Origin: Oscillatoriophycideae cyanobacterium NC_groundwater_1537_Pr4_S-0.65um_50_18
GTDB lineage: Bacteria; Cyanobacteriota; Cyanobacteriia; Elainellales; Elainellaceae
Assembly (NCBI GenBank): GCA_016208305.1
Contig: JACQYI010000060.1
Coordinates: forward strand, 160,888-224,887
Direction: 5' to 3'
DNA length: 64,000 nucleotides
The translations under genes were made by a program, and so were the position numbers. This document shows positions 9,925-17,860 of the stretch, piece by piece (the stretch's first letter is position 1; each line of letters opens with the position of its first letter). The notes beneath the pieces are model-generated. The model ran no database searches. It was not told the origin of the DNA and saw nothing but the letters and a program-made list of their open reading frames with translations.

Positions 9925-10356
9925 TCATGCACAAAGAACATCGGCAGACCAAACGCGATCGATCGGAATCCCTAATTTTTGCTCTATGTCTTGTAGGAGA
10001 GCAATGTCAGGCGCATTCAGCTCATAAATAACTTGGCTGCGATCGAGTGAGATATAGGATTGCACCCACTCAATGCCATATTCTGCACAGTAGAGCAAGA
10101 TTTTGCGACTTATTTCATTCCAGTCGGTTTCGCTCAGCGGGGGATAGGTGCCTTCCATAATATGCCGCATTTTTGAATCTGGTTGCGGTGCGTTAGCTTC
10201 TGGCCGAATCCGATCGCCTGCCCAAATCGGACGAGAGGGTAACCCGACTCTGCGATAAGACTCCCGCAAAGATTCGGCATCGGGTGCCTCAAAGGTGCAA
10301 ATTATGCGATGGCGATCGGTGGATAGAAGAGAATAGATCCAGTTGAGTTTCAACAA
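9925..10356 (-). CDS. Two-repeat small protein resembling the DUF4242 (SCO4226-type) family
   Basis: 143 residues with an internal duplication: ICTFEAPDAESLRESYRRVGLP (20-41) and YELNAPDIALLQDIEQKLGIP (111-131), each followed by a R.W..D segment. This is the ferredoxin-like pattern of DUF4242 proteins, some of which bind nickel; I see no obvious metal ligands to assign. The frame begins with two TTG codons (10356, 10353) right after a stop, with no ribosome binding site, so the extreme N terminus or even the integrity of the 5' end is uncertain. No operon partner. Confidence 0.6.
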   Translation of the reverse strand: MLKLNWIYSLLSTDRHRIICTFEAPDAESLRESYRRVGLPSRPIWAGDRIRPEANAPQPDSKMRHIMEGTYPPLSETDWNEISRKILLYCAEYGIEWVQSYISLDRSQVIYELNAPDIALLQDIEQKLGIPIDRVWSADVLCA

Positions 10357-10408
10357 TAATTACAGATGTAATCACCTCTGTTAGATCGGTTCAAGCATCT
10401 TGAGAATC

Positions 10409-10438
10409 TGCGTCAGCCAATCATGCGTCAGCCAATCA
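10409..10438. repeat. 15-bp tandem duplication
   Basis: The unit tgcgtcagccaatca occurs twice head to tail (10409-10423, 10424-10438) just downstream of a decayed minus-strand gene. Confidence 0.85.
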
Positions 10439-10442
10439 TGTG

Positions 10443-10746
10443 CTAATTTTGCTGCATTTGCCGCGCGGCCTGTTCGATGGCTGTGCGGGCGTGGCAGCTC
10501 AGCATAAGGCGATCGATTTGCTTGCATAGCGCATCAAATTGGGCGATCGCCTGTTCTGGCTTACCCAACCCTAAAACGCTCTGAATTAAAAATGCCTGAG
10601 ACAGACCCATTTCGCTGGGATGGTTCATGGCTTGAGCCGACTGCAAGGCCACCTCAGCTCGAACGGCTGCCACCTCAAACCTGCTGTTCTAAATCCACTT
10701 CAGCGGCTCCGAGCAAAACATAAGCCAGCATACATTTAATATCCAT
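10443..10746 (-). pseudogene. Frameshifted remnant of an alanine-rich helical protein
   Basis: On the minus strand an ATG at 10746 opens MDIKCMLAYVLLGAAEVDLEQQ and hits a TGA at 10675-10677. In the next frame, overlapping this stop, the reading continues as EVAAVRAEVALQSAQAMNHP and on to a stop at 10443. The two pieces join naturally as one helical, TPR-like sequence (GKPEQAIAQFDALCKQIDRL), so I read this as one gene broken by a small indel near 10675-10680. A separate small gene starting with GTG at 10673 (76 residues) is the alternative. The family is not recognised. Confidence 0.45.
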
Positions 10747-10918
10747 CTGTTGTAGCTTGCCGAAGACATTGCCCTTGAACAATGAACGAAGTCCCTAGGA
10801 ATTCTCTATTCTCAAGCTTACATCCGGTTTATATTTTCAATAAACTTTTGACACCAACCTTAAATCGATGGGGCAATCAAAGAGCGAGTGACCAGTCTCT
10901 TGTGTTTCCCTGTAGCAG

Positions 10919-10957
10919 GTTTTGGAAGTGCCGCGCTCCGAGCGACACTTCCAAAAC
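10919..10957 (-). terminator. Hairpin after the small minus-strand gene
   Basis: Arms gttttggaagtg (10919-10930) and cacttccaaaac (10946-10957) pair exactly; loop ccgcgctccgagcga. Located 30 bases after the stop of the gene at 10987-11268. Confidence 0.65.
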
Positions 10958-10986
10958 TATTGGCAAAACCTATTGGATGATTTTCC

Positions 10987-11268
10987 TTAGTTCATCAATA
11001 CCCAGAGACGCTGTAGCGAACTAGAGGCTGCCTGTCCTTTGCGGTCATACTCGGTGAGTGACCAGCAGCGATCGAGATACTCAACCCGCTGCTCTTCGAC
11101 CAACTCATCGATCAGGAGAGCAAGCAGCTTTCGCCAAAACGGATTCAACCCAGCGGCAAGATAATGGGTTTGCTCAGCAGGATTGGGAACGGTATCTGGA
11201 ATCAGCTCTAATTGCCGATAAGCCGTCCATTGAGAGCTATATGTGGAGCTACGGTTGGAAAATCTCAT
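10987..11268 (-). CDS. Small protein of unknown function
   Basis: 93 residues starting MRFSNRSSTYSSQW. The ATG at 11268 is fixed by an excellent Shine-Dalgarno AGGAGG nine bases upstream, although the frame is open further to 11304. The C-terminal half is helical and amphipathic (FWRKLLALLIDELVEEQRVEYLDRCW). No signal peptide, no membrane segment, no recognised domain. It stands alone between a decayed gene and an NTF2-like gene, with hairpins on both sides, so it is probably a single transcription unit. Confidence 0.6.
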   Translation of the reverse strand: MRFSNRSSTYSSQWTAYRQLELIPDTVPNPAEQTHYLAAGLNPFWRKLLALLIDELVEEQRVEYLDRCWSLTEYDRKGQAASSSLQRLWVLMN

Positions 11269-11498
11269 GGTGAACCTCCTCAATTTGCATTGCAGGAGGC
11301 ACATATAAACCTGTCACCATACGTCACGACTAGTCAAAAGCGATCGTATGTTCGAATCTTTTTCTGTGCCTTACGCTACTTTTATCCCCTTATTTTACCA
11401 TCTTTTTTAGAAAAATCGATATCGGCCATGAGTGCCATATCAGCGGTTTGGACGCTCTAACGGCAACTCATTTAGGGATTTGTTTCATTTGATGGAAA

Positions 11499-11541
11499 GA
11501 TTTGATGGAAAGAGTCGTGGAGTGCCCCTTTCCATCAAATC
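11499..11541 (-). terminator. 14-bp-arm hairpin after the GST operon
   Basis: Arms gatttgatggaaag (11499-11512) and ctttccatcaaatc (11528-11541) pair exactly with a 15-base loop. It lies ten bases beyond the stop of the last gene of the TetR-linked operon. A partial extra copy of gatggaaag precedes the left arm. Confidence 0.65.
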
Positions 11542-11550
11542 AATGCCTGC

Positions 11551-11976
11551 TTATTGGCGTTCCCAACGAAACTTGCGGTCTGCTTCTAGGATGGGCAGAT
11601 CGTTGATGCTGGCAAATCGCCGCATCATTAGCCCATTTTCAGCAAACTCCCAGTTTTCATTGCCGTAGGCGCGATACCAAGCGCCAGAATCATCGTGCCA
11701 CTCATATTCAAATCGCACCGCAATGCGATTATCCATAAAACACCAGAGTTCTTTCCGCAACCGATAGTCGAGTTCTTTGGCCCACTTGCGCTGGAGAAAC
11801 GCCCGGATGGCCTCCCGTCCTGAAAAAAATTCAGACCGATTTCGCCATTCAGAGTCTTCGGTATAGGCCAAGGCAACCCGCTCTGGATCGCGCGTGTTCC
11901 AAGCATTTTCTGCCGCCTGAACTTTAGCTTTGGCGGTTTCTAGCGTAAACGGAGGGAGCGGCGGTTTAGTTTCCAT
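11551..11976 (-). CDS. NTF2-like protein, DUF1348 family
   Basis: 141 residues with the SnoaL/NTF2-like signature: helix [30 protein letters not shown], then [15 protein letters not shown], then strands with [28 protein letters not shown] and [16 protein letters not shown]. This matches the DUF1348 group. Such cavities bind or isomerise small molecules; the substrate is unknown. The frame is open to 12114 but overlaps the upstream gene; ATG at 11976 gives the usual family length. It is the last of three same-strand genes (GST, PNPOx-like, this) under a TetR-type operator. Confidence 0.8.
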   Translation of the reverse strand: METKPPLPPFTLETAKAKVQAAENAWNTRDPERVALAYTEDSEWRNRSEFFSGREAIRAFLQRKWAKELDYRLRKELWCFMDNRIAVRFEYEWHDDSGAWYRAYGNENWEFAENGLMMRRFASINDLPILEADRKFRWERQ

Positions 11977-12061
11977 AGATTTTGATGGGTAAGAAATAAG
12001 GCGTTGCTGATTGTAGCGCTGACGATCGGGTCTTGAGCTTTTTGTGGGGTTGCGCGATCGC

Positions 12062-13018
12062 CTACCAAGAACCCATCGGTTCAAGAAAAGGCGAAAGCTC
12101 TGGACTTGATCCATGTAGAGGAAGACTGGCTTCTACGCGATAGCCTTGCGCTAGGCGAAAGCGAAACAAGCGCTCTGCCCCTGCATAGGCAGCAATTTCG
12201 GCTCCTTCCCAGATCACTTCGGCTGTGCCTGTGAGATACAGCAGGTTGCCCTGCGAAAAATCCACAAATAGCAAACCTGCATGGGGATTCAGCGCCAAGT
12301 TGCCAAAGGTATTAAAGTGAAAATTGCCAGAAAAATCGGGAACGGTTAGCGTCTGCTCGTCATCAATGCGCACAAAGCCCGGTTTGCCTCCCCGATGAGA
12401 GACATCGACACCGCTGGCGTCTCCGGCTGACTCATCAAGATAGGCAGTTGCGATAAAAAATGTGTCAGCCGCTGCAATCATGGCCTGCTCTGCTGCTCCT
12501 AAGGTTGCGATCGCCTGTACCGATGGGGAAGCAGCATTCTCTCTCAGCTCCAACAGGCGAGCCTGAATGTATTGAGGGCAGTTGCCAAAGCTTTGCTTGA
12601 CCTGCACCTCAAAGCCATCGGCATGGGTTGCGGTCACTGTGCCATTCAGACGGTTGCGGCGACGGGTATGCAGTTCGATCCCCAGTAGGCCAATGTCTAT
12701 GCTCTCGGCCAGCGTAGTCGCCAACGGATCACCCAGCAGTGGTCGTGCGGCAATATTTAAAGTGCGATCGTCCAAAGAAGAGAGAAACCCTGGCTCTCCT
12801 ACGAGGATGGAAGCCCAAGGGTTTCCTGCCGCATCCACGGTGCCGACGATGACATAGGGCAACTGGGCAAAAAACTGCTGATGCTGCTCTGGCAGGTAGT
12901 CTCGGATCACCCGTCGCCCTTGCCTATCCATGCGATCCAATACGCCCAACCGCGCTTGAATTGCCAACTCACCCCGATGAAAGGGAGATGCAGAACTTGA
13001 CCAACCTAAATTTGCCAT
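12062..13018 (-). CDS. Pyridoxamine-5'-phosphate-oxidase-like FMN-binding protein
   Basis: 318 residues. The central part shows the split-barrel PNPOx pattern: [23 protein letters not shown] (residues 52-74), then [20 protein letters not shown] and a second barrel region [41 protein letters not shown]. Proteins of this kind bind FMN, F420 or heme and act as small-molecule reductases or oxidases; the reaction here is not known. Start ATG 13018. It lies 68 bases after the GST gene and 85 bases before the NTF2-like gene, all on one strand, so co-transcription from the TetR-controlled promoter is likely. Confidence 0.82.
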   Translation of the reverse strand: MANLGWSSSASPFHRGELAIQARLGVLDRMDRQGRRVIRDYLPEQHQQFFAQLPYVIVGTVDAAGNPWASILVGEPGFLSSLDDRTLNIAARPLLGDPLATTLAESIDIGLLGIELHTRRRNRLNGTVTATHADGFEVQVKQSFGNCPQYIQARLLELRENAASPSVQAIATLGAAEQAMIAAADTFFIATAYLDESAGDASGVDVSHRGGKPGFVRIDDEQTLTVPDFSGNFHFNTFGNLALNPHAGLLFVDFSQGNLLYLTGTAEVIWEGAEIAAYAGAERLFRFRLAQGYRVEASLPLHGSSPELSPFLEPMGSW

Positions 13019-13086
13019 GATCTTGTCTTGGGTGAAGGTGCAGTTGTGAAGGTGCAGCTGCGAAACTGCAAGTTCTTACAGGCTTG

Positions 13087-13686
13087 CTAGATTCCTGCCA
13101 TTGGGATGTAGCCTGAGAGCTGTTTAATGCGATCGATCCAGGCCAGAACATGGGGATAGCTATCTAAGTCAATCTTGCCATCGCGGGCGAGGGCGACATA
13201 GGGAAAGATAGCGATATCAGCGATCGTGGGACGCTCAAACTCTAGCCAGGTGTGGGTACTTAAATGGGTATCGAGTTGGGTCAAGATAAAGGCTGCCTTT
13301 TGATGGGCGCGTTCAATGTTGATGTTGGTAACGCCAAATAAGTAGTAGAGGCGCGAATTTTCGGGTCCCTGCCGCACTTCGCCTGCCGCTGTCGAGAGCC
13401 AACGGATTACTTGAGCCAGAGGCAGTGCCTCTGACGGTAGCCATGCGTCGCCGCCATATTGTCGGGCAAGATAGACCAAAATGGCCTGGGCATCCGCTAG
13501 TTTGACCTCTCCATCTACCAATAGGGGAACCTGACCGAAGGGATTGAGCGCTAAAAACTCCGGCGATTTCTGTTCGCCTTTCATCAAGTCCACTTTTACC
13601 CATTCATATTCCACTTTGAGCAGTTCCAGCAGCAGTCTAACTTTGTAGCAGTTCCCAGATACTTCGTGACCGTAGAGTTGAATCAT
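13087..13686 (-). CDS. Glutathione S-transferase
   Basis: 199 residues with the two GST domains. N-terminal thioredoxin-like half: MIQLYGHEVSGNCYKVRLLLELL, the cis-proline region NPFGQVPLLVDGEVKLADAQAILVYLA that binds glutathione. C-terminal helical half with the conserved capping motif PTIADIAIFPYV. It conjugates or reduces electrophiles with glutathione in the cytosol. ATG at 13686 with AGGGAT upstream; the frame is open to 13779 but that would cover the promoter and operators. First gene of an operon with the PNPOx-like and NTF2-like genes, divergent from tetR. Confidence 0.9.
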   Translation of the reverse strand: MIQLYGHEVSGNCYKVRLLLELLKVEYEWVKVDLMKGEQKSPEFLALNPFGQVPLLVDGEVKLADAQAILVYLARQYGGDAWLPSEALPLAQVIRWLSTAAGEVRQGPENSRLYYLFGVTNINIERAHQKAAFILTQLDTHLSTHTWLEFERPTIADIAIFPYVALARDGKIDLDSYPHVLAWIDRIKQLSGYIPMAGI

Positions 13687-13727
13687 AGATTTATCCCTTA
13701 AGCGGGCTGCTATTGAGTGAATAACTG

Positions 13728-13770
13728 TACCGATCGTTCGGTATAAACTGACTGTACCGATCGTTTGGTA
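13728..13770. promoter_or_regulatory. Two TetR-type operators between tetR and the GST operon
   Basis: The 16-mer taccgatcgttcggta (13728-13743) is a perfect TACCGA-N4-TCGGTA palindrome; a second copy with one change (taccgatcgtttggta) lies at 13755-13770. Half-site size and dyad symmetry fit TetR-family operators, and a TetR gene starts 93 bases away. Spacing of 27 bp is about 2.5 helical turns. Confidence 0.8.
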
Positions 13771-13779
13771 TAATGTCAA
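13751..13779 (-). promoter_or_regulatory. Putative promoter of the GST operon
   Basis: On the minus strand TTGACA (13774-13779), a 17-base spacer and TACAGT (13751-13756) form a sigma-70-like promoter. One operator lies exactly in the spacer and the other just downstream, so a bound repressor would block it. A tataat at 13769-13774 on the plus strand may serve tetR. Confidence 0.6.
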
Positions 13780-13862
13780 CAGGTCAATTCAACTTTTCTG
13801 CATTTCATTTTTCGCGTTTCCATCAGCTCGCGAATTGAGCAAGAACGACTTTCTATCAGCCC

Positions 13863-14411
13863 ATGTCTAAACAAGCGCATGTTCCGCCTCTGCTCGATCT
13901 GTTCCGGCAGTTTGGCTATGACGGGGTAACACTCTCAAAAATTTCTCAGGCAACGGGGTTGGGCAAGGCTAGCCTTTACCATCACTTTCCGGGCGGCAAA
14001 GATGAAATGGTTGAAACGGTGTTAACGGCGCTAGAGCAGGGGCTAGAGCAAATTGTGCTGGAAACGTTGCGGAGTCAAGGAGATGCTCCTACCAGACTGC
14101 GCCAGATGTGCGATCGCATTAGCAAAGCCTATAACGATGGGCAAAAACCTTGTCTGCTAGCCTCCCTCATGCTGGGATCGGCCAAGGAGGTGTTTCGAGA
14201 GCAGGTTCGCGCCTTGTTGACCCTGTGGATCGATGCGATCGCCACTGTACTAATTGAGGCAGGTATGGAAGAGAACTTAGCGCGTCAGCGAGGAGAAGAT
14301 GGCGTTATTGCCATTCAAGGCGCGTTGATTCTGGCTCAGGGGTTGGGCAATCCTCTGCCTTTCCAGCGTGTCATTCAGCAGCTTCCCCATGAACTTTGCC
14401 GACCGATATGA
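13863..14411 (+). CDS. TetR/AcrR-family repressor
   Basis: 182 residues. The N-terminal helix-turn-helix is evident: FRQFGYDGVTLSKISQATGLGKASLYHHFPGGKDEMVETV, with GLGKASLYHHF as the recognition helix. The FPGGKDEM ending is typical of the LmrA/YxaF-like subgroup. The C-terminal helical domain would bind a small ligand. Position opposite a GST operon and two palindromic operators in the shared spacer point to autorepression and repression of the detoxification genes, relieved by an unknown electrophile. ATG at 13863, no strong ribosome binding site. A hairpin 230 bases downstream may end the transcript. Confidence 0.92.
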   Translation: MSKQAHVPPLLDLFRQFGYDGVTLSKISQATGLGKASLYHHFPGGKDEMVETVLTALEQGLEQIVLETLRSQGDAPTRLRQMCDRISKAYNDGQKPCLLASLMLGSAKEVFREQVRALLTLWIDAIATVLIEAGMEENLARQRGEDGVIAIQGALILAQGLGNPLPFQRVIQQLPHELCRPI

Positions 14412-14639
14412 ATTTGATGCGTAGATGTGTGGCAATGCTTACAGCGATTTTTAGATGGGAGAGTGGGTGAGTGGGAGAGTGGGTGAGTGAGCAGCTTATG
14501 TAGGGGGAAATGGCGGTAAATCCAACGAAGGTTTTTTCGAGCCTGATTGCGTGGAGCTATGTTTGGGAGAATTTGCGATCGCAGGTTTCAAATTCCTCAT
14601 TTAAAGTCCATCCTGAAAGTTGCTGATTTTATTTATGAG

Positions 14640-14682
14640 ATTTATGTTGAGAAGCTTGTAGCGCGCGCCTCTCAACATAAAT
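14640..14682 (+). terminator. Hairpin downstream of tetR
   Basis: Arms atttatgttgaga (14640-14652) and tctcaacataaat (14670-14682) pair exactly; the loop contains gtagcgcgcgcc. Purine-rich tandem gagtgggtgagtgg repeats precede it near 14458-14490. Confidence 0.6.
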
Positions 14683-14835
14683 TTCATGGCCAGATTAAGC
14701 AAGAATTAAGCAATGTCTAAAAAAACTTAATAAACCCTTTGACTTTACCCCCGTAAATTCACTGACTTTTAACAGCTAAGGTTTCAGAGTCAGCTTACTT
14801 TGGGTAAAGTTCAGCTCTTTCATAGAGAACCCCCT

Positions 14836-15135
14836 ATGCAAGCCTCTCCTTCCCTAGGGAAAAAAGGTGTCAAGTTATTTAGAATTTGTTACAAGCTTAG
14901 AGAGACAGGTGCTGTTCATCGACCCATTGGTTTTCATACCTTGGAGGCAGCTGAAAAAATCGTGGCTCAGTTTAATGTGCGATATGCCGAGCATTGCGAA
15001 TATTTTCTGGAACCTGTCAACATCAATAGTCTGTCAGAGGATACGTTGATTAACTTAGTTCATCAAGAGAAACTGCCGCTCAACGATGCAAGACCCTATC
15101 TGCCTACAAATGCCTTGCCTCCTTCAGGGGGATGA
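14836..15135 (+). CDS. Small protein of unknown function
   Basis: 99 residues from the ATG at 14836 (MQASPSLGKKGVK); a TTG at 14800 would add 12. The middle reads KLFRICYKLRETGAVHRPIGFHTLEAAEKIVAQFNVRYAEHCEYFLEPV, alternating strand and helix like a small alpha/beta fold, with no membrane or export signal. I do not recognise the family. It stands 71 bases before rarD on the same strand and may share a transcript. Confidence 0.5.
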   Translation: MQASPSLGKKGVKLFRICYKLRETGAVHRPIGFHTLEAAEKIVAQFNVRYAEHCEYFLEPVNINSLSEDTLINLVHQEKLPLNDARPYLPTNALPPSGG

Positions 15136-15205
15136 GCCGTTCGCAACTGTGCTGCTGTATCCCTCTCCCAACTGCCTCTGACTGAATTGACAGGCGATCG
15201 CTAGG

Positions 15206-16153
15206 ATGAGTGGAGCATCTTCACAGGTTCTTGGCTTGAATACTAAATCACAAGACTCGGCTAATCTGCCGCCCTTTGCTCCTTCTGGCGGACTTTATGC
15301 CGTTCTGGCCTACGTTGCTTGGGGGCTGTTGCCAATTTATTGGAAACTCTTTGGCCAAACTCCGGCGATCGAGGTGCTAAGTCATCGAATGATTTGGTCA
15401 ATGGTGTTCTTGCTGACTCTGCTGGGGTTGCAACACCGTCAAGCTGAGCTAAAACAGCTCTCGCCTAAAAAAGTGGGAGTTTTGCTGACGACCGCACTGC
15501 TGCTCACCTTCAATTGGGGACTCTATATCTACGGCGTGAATAGCGATCGGGTGGTGGAAACGAGCTTAGGCTATTTCATCAATCCGTTGGTTAATGTGCT
15601 GCTGGGGTTTCTGGTTTTCAAAGAGCGGTTGAGTTTGGGGCAAAAGATCGCAGTGCTGTTGGCAGGGTTGGGCGTCGCCAACTTCATTTGGAATTTTGGC
15701 TCGGTGCCTTGGATTGCTCTAGCACTGGCGTTTTCGTTTGCTTGCTATGGGCTATTGCGCAAGATTGTCGCTGTCTCGCCTATGGTGGGGTTGGCTGTAG
15801 AAACAGCGTTGATTACCCCCTTGGCGCTGGCATTGGTCGGATTTTGGGCAGTTTCGGGGACAGGGCATCTGGGCACCAGCTTATCCATGACGCTGCTGTT
15901 TATCGGGGCAGGGGTCATGACCTCTATGCCCCTGCTCTGGTTTAATAACGCGGCAAAACGACTGCGCTTCTCAACCCTAGGATTTTTTCAGTACATTGCT
16001 CCGAGCATTCAGCTCTTGCTGGGCGTGTTTGTCTATCGTGAGCCGTTCACGGCTACCCATGCCGTTACCTTTGGGCTAATTTGGCTGGCGCTGGCTATTT
16101 ATTCTGGCACTTCCTGGAGAGAGCAGCGATCGAAAAGCGCGCAAACTCATTAA
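15206..16153 (+). CDS. rarD: RarD-type EamA/DMT transporter
   Basis: 315 residues, ten hydrophobic helices in two EamA repeats. The start of the first repeat (GGLYAVLAYVAWGLLPIYWKLF, 28-49), EVLSHRMIWSMVFLL, and NWGLYIYGVNSDRVVETSLGYFINPLVNVLLGFLVFKERLS are characteristic of RarD, named for chloramphenicol sensitivity in E. coli and of unknown substrate. The last helix ends in a positively charged tail (WREQRSKSAQTH). ATG 15206 follows a HIP1 site; ribosome binding site is weak. Confidence 0.88.
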   Translation: MSGASSQVLGLNTKSQDSANLPPFAPSGGLYAVLAYVAWGLLPIYWKLFGQTPAIEVLSHRMIWSMVFLLTLLGLQHRQAELKQLSPKKVGVLLTTALLLTFNWGLYIYGVNSDRVVETSLGYFINPLVNVLLGFLVFKERLSLGQKIAVLLAGLGVANFIWNFGSVPWIALALAFSFACYGLLRKIVAVSPMVGLAVETALITPLALALVGFWAVSGTGHLGTSLSMTLLFIGAGVMTSMPLLWFNNAAKRLRFSTLGFFQYIAPSIQLLLGVFVYREPFTATHAVTFGLIWLALAIYSGTSWREQRSKSAQTH

Positions 16154-16243
16154 CCTGCAATAGGTTTTTAGTGCCATGCTCTGTGCATCACTTCCAACAC
16201 ATCCAAAAAACGATTGGACTTTAGCGAAGCCATGAGCCAAGCC

Positions 16244-16696
16244 TCAAAGAGCAATTTCGCCTTGAGCAATACCCATGCCGACGGCTAGCCCAATACAGCC
16301 CAAAAAGGTAACAGCCAAAATGAACAGGGCAAAAATCTCTCCCGCAGAAAGGGGGCGATCGGTTGGGTCTAGATAGGCCGAAGATCGATATTTACGAGAT
16401 TCAGACACCGGACGATTGAGATCTCGCGGCGGCTGAATGACCCTGTAGCGCGAGTAGCCAATTTTTAGATCATAGGCCAGCCGCCGCTCTGGATTGCTCA
16501 AGGTGGCATAGGCTTCGTTGAGCTGCTGGAACTTGGCAGTGGCAATCGCCGCAGGTAAACTCGTCGTATCTGGATGGTATTGCTTACTCAAATCTCGATA
16601 GGTTTGCCTAATTTGCTGCACCGATGCAGAAGGGTGCAGACTCAGCAAATCGTAGTATGTCGAGCTTTGAGCCGAACTTGCCCCTGCCTCAACCAT
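16244..16696 (-). CDS. Membrane-anchored J-domain protein
   Basis: 150 residues. An N-terminal J domain spans about 13-80: YYDLLSLHPSASVQQIRQTYRDLSKQYHPDT with the HPD triad at 41-43, then FQQLNEAYATLSNPERRLAYDLK. It should recruit and stimulate a DnaK. The rest is a short linker and one C-terminal hydrophobic helix (about 119-145, FALFILAVTFLGCIGLAVGMGI), so it is a tail-anchored J protein, without G/F or zinc-finger regions. ATG 16696 has a purine-rich GGGGGAAG ribosome binding site. It lies 32 bases after the YaaW-like gene and is probably co-transcribed. Confidence 0.88.
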   Translation of the reverse strand: MVEAGASSAQSSTYYDLLSLHPSASVQQIRQTYRDLSKQYHPDTTSLPAAIATAKFQQLNEAYATLSNPERRLAYDLKIGYSRYRVIQPPRDLNRPVSESRKYRSSAYLDPTDRPLSAGEIFALFILAVTFLGCIGLAVGMGIAQGEIAL

Positions 16697-16728
16697 CGAC
16701 TTCCCCCAGAAATACTCAGACTTAAAGT

Positions 16729-17580
16729 TTAAGCAATCTCAAAACAATACTCTAAGTCAGAGCGGGTCAGGCGAATCTGCGCCAGCGTAAAGATGACGGG
16801 AATGATGCGCCCATAATTTGTGGCGATCGCTCTCCAGCCCAAATCGGTGAAAAACCAGACCCACATGGCTGGCCCCAAAACCGCAAGCACGCTACGCGTT
16901 GCGCCATAGCGGGCAGCACTAGTCGCCATTGCTCGGCTAGCGCTCTGCAAGGCCACCTGGCTCTGAATTTGCGCAGCGACGGTCGCGCCTCCCTGCAAAA
17001 CGGCCTGTCTTGCCACCTGGTAGGTTGCCGCATGCAGAGCAAACTGGCGCGCCACAAGCTGTAAAACCAAAGGGCGAATCACGGAACTCATAGCCAAAGC
17101 TCCGCCCCCTTTTAATAAAATGCTCACCGGGTCGTTGTGGGGTGCGGCAGGCATCTGCTGAACCAGATGAGACTCTGAAATGGTCTGTTGTAGCTGGCTT
17201 CCCAAAACTTCCTGCTCTTTGGGTGGCAGTTGCTGCCAAGCTCGATTGAGCAAATGCAAAAAGATTTCAGCTTCTAGATCTTCTGCTGAATAACTAGAGG
17301 CATAGGGAATTTTTAAGTACCGACAGACCTGAATCAAGACCTGCCGATAGCTAATTTGATTGGCTTTACCAAGCAACACAGTCATGCCATCTGCCCCCAA
17401 AAAGCGAAATCGCTCTTCGATGGAGCTGATCCAAACTCGCCGATCTTGGCTTTGCACCTGGAGCGGTTCAGGCGTATAGATATAGTCCAGGGGATTAAAT
17501 TTTCGACGGAATAGGATATCGGTTAGCGCCTGCAATTCGTCATCTGTTGCCAACTCAAGGGCTGCTCTCATCTCATCCAA
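16729..17580 (-). CDS. YaaW-like protein (DUF3944-type N terminus)
   Basis: 283 residues. The opening MDEMRAALELATDDELQALTDILFRRKFNPLDYI and a central KANQISYRQVLIQVCRYLKI resemble bacterial YaaW proteins of unknown function. A long alanine-rich helical region (170-235) precedes a hydrophobic stretch AVLGPAMWVWFFTDLGWRAIATNYGRIIPVIFTLAQIRL that may insert in or lie on the membrane. First gene of a two-gene unit with a J-domain protein, which suggests a link to protein quality control; that is inference. ATG 17580. Confidence 0.7.
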   Translation of the reverse strand: MDEMRAALELATDDELQALTDILFRRKFNPLDYIYTPEPLQVQSQDRRVWISSIEERFRFLGADGMTVLLGKANQISYRQVLIQVCRYLKIPYASSYSAEDLEAEIFLHLLNRAWQQLPPKEQEVLGSQLQQTISESHLVQQMPAAPHNDPVSILLKGGGALAMSSVIRPLVLQLVARQFALHAATYQVARQAVLQGGATVAAQIQSQVALQSASRAMATSAARYGATRSVLAVLGPAMWVWFFTDLGWRAIATNYGRIIPVIFTLAQIRLTRSDLEYCFEIA

Positions 17581-17860
17581 GGCACATATCCCTCCACCGC
17601 ACTAAAATTCATGCCCCGCCTGTTGAATATTCTACTGAATGTGTCAAGAGAATGGGTTAAGCGTCATGGACTTGCGGGTGGGGGATGGATAGAGATTTTG
17701 CTTTCACTGCCCTGAAAAATTCAGCAAGTGGGTGGCGAGTGCCAGCCCTGCACCTGTGAAAATCAGAGCACCCATGAAAATCAAAGAACTTCATGCCCAA
17801 ATAACGAACTTAATCTGTCAAGGTATTTAAAGAGCAAAGTCTTAGACGAAGAGGGAGAGC

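Noticed and set aside
11341..11420. gttcgaatc reminiscent of a tRNA T-loop
   Set aside because: No cloverleaf can be built around it on either strand.
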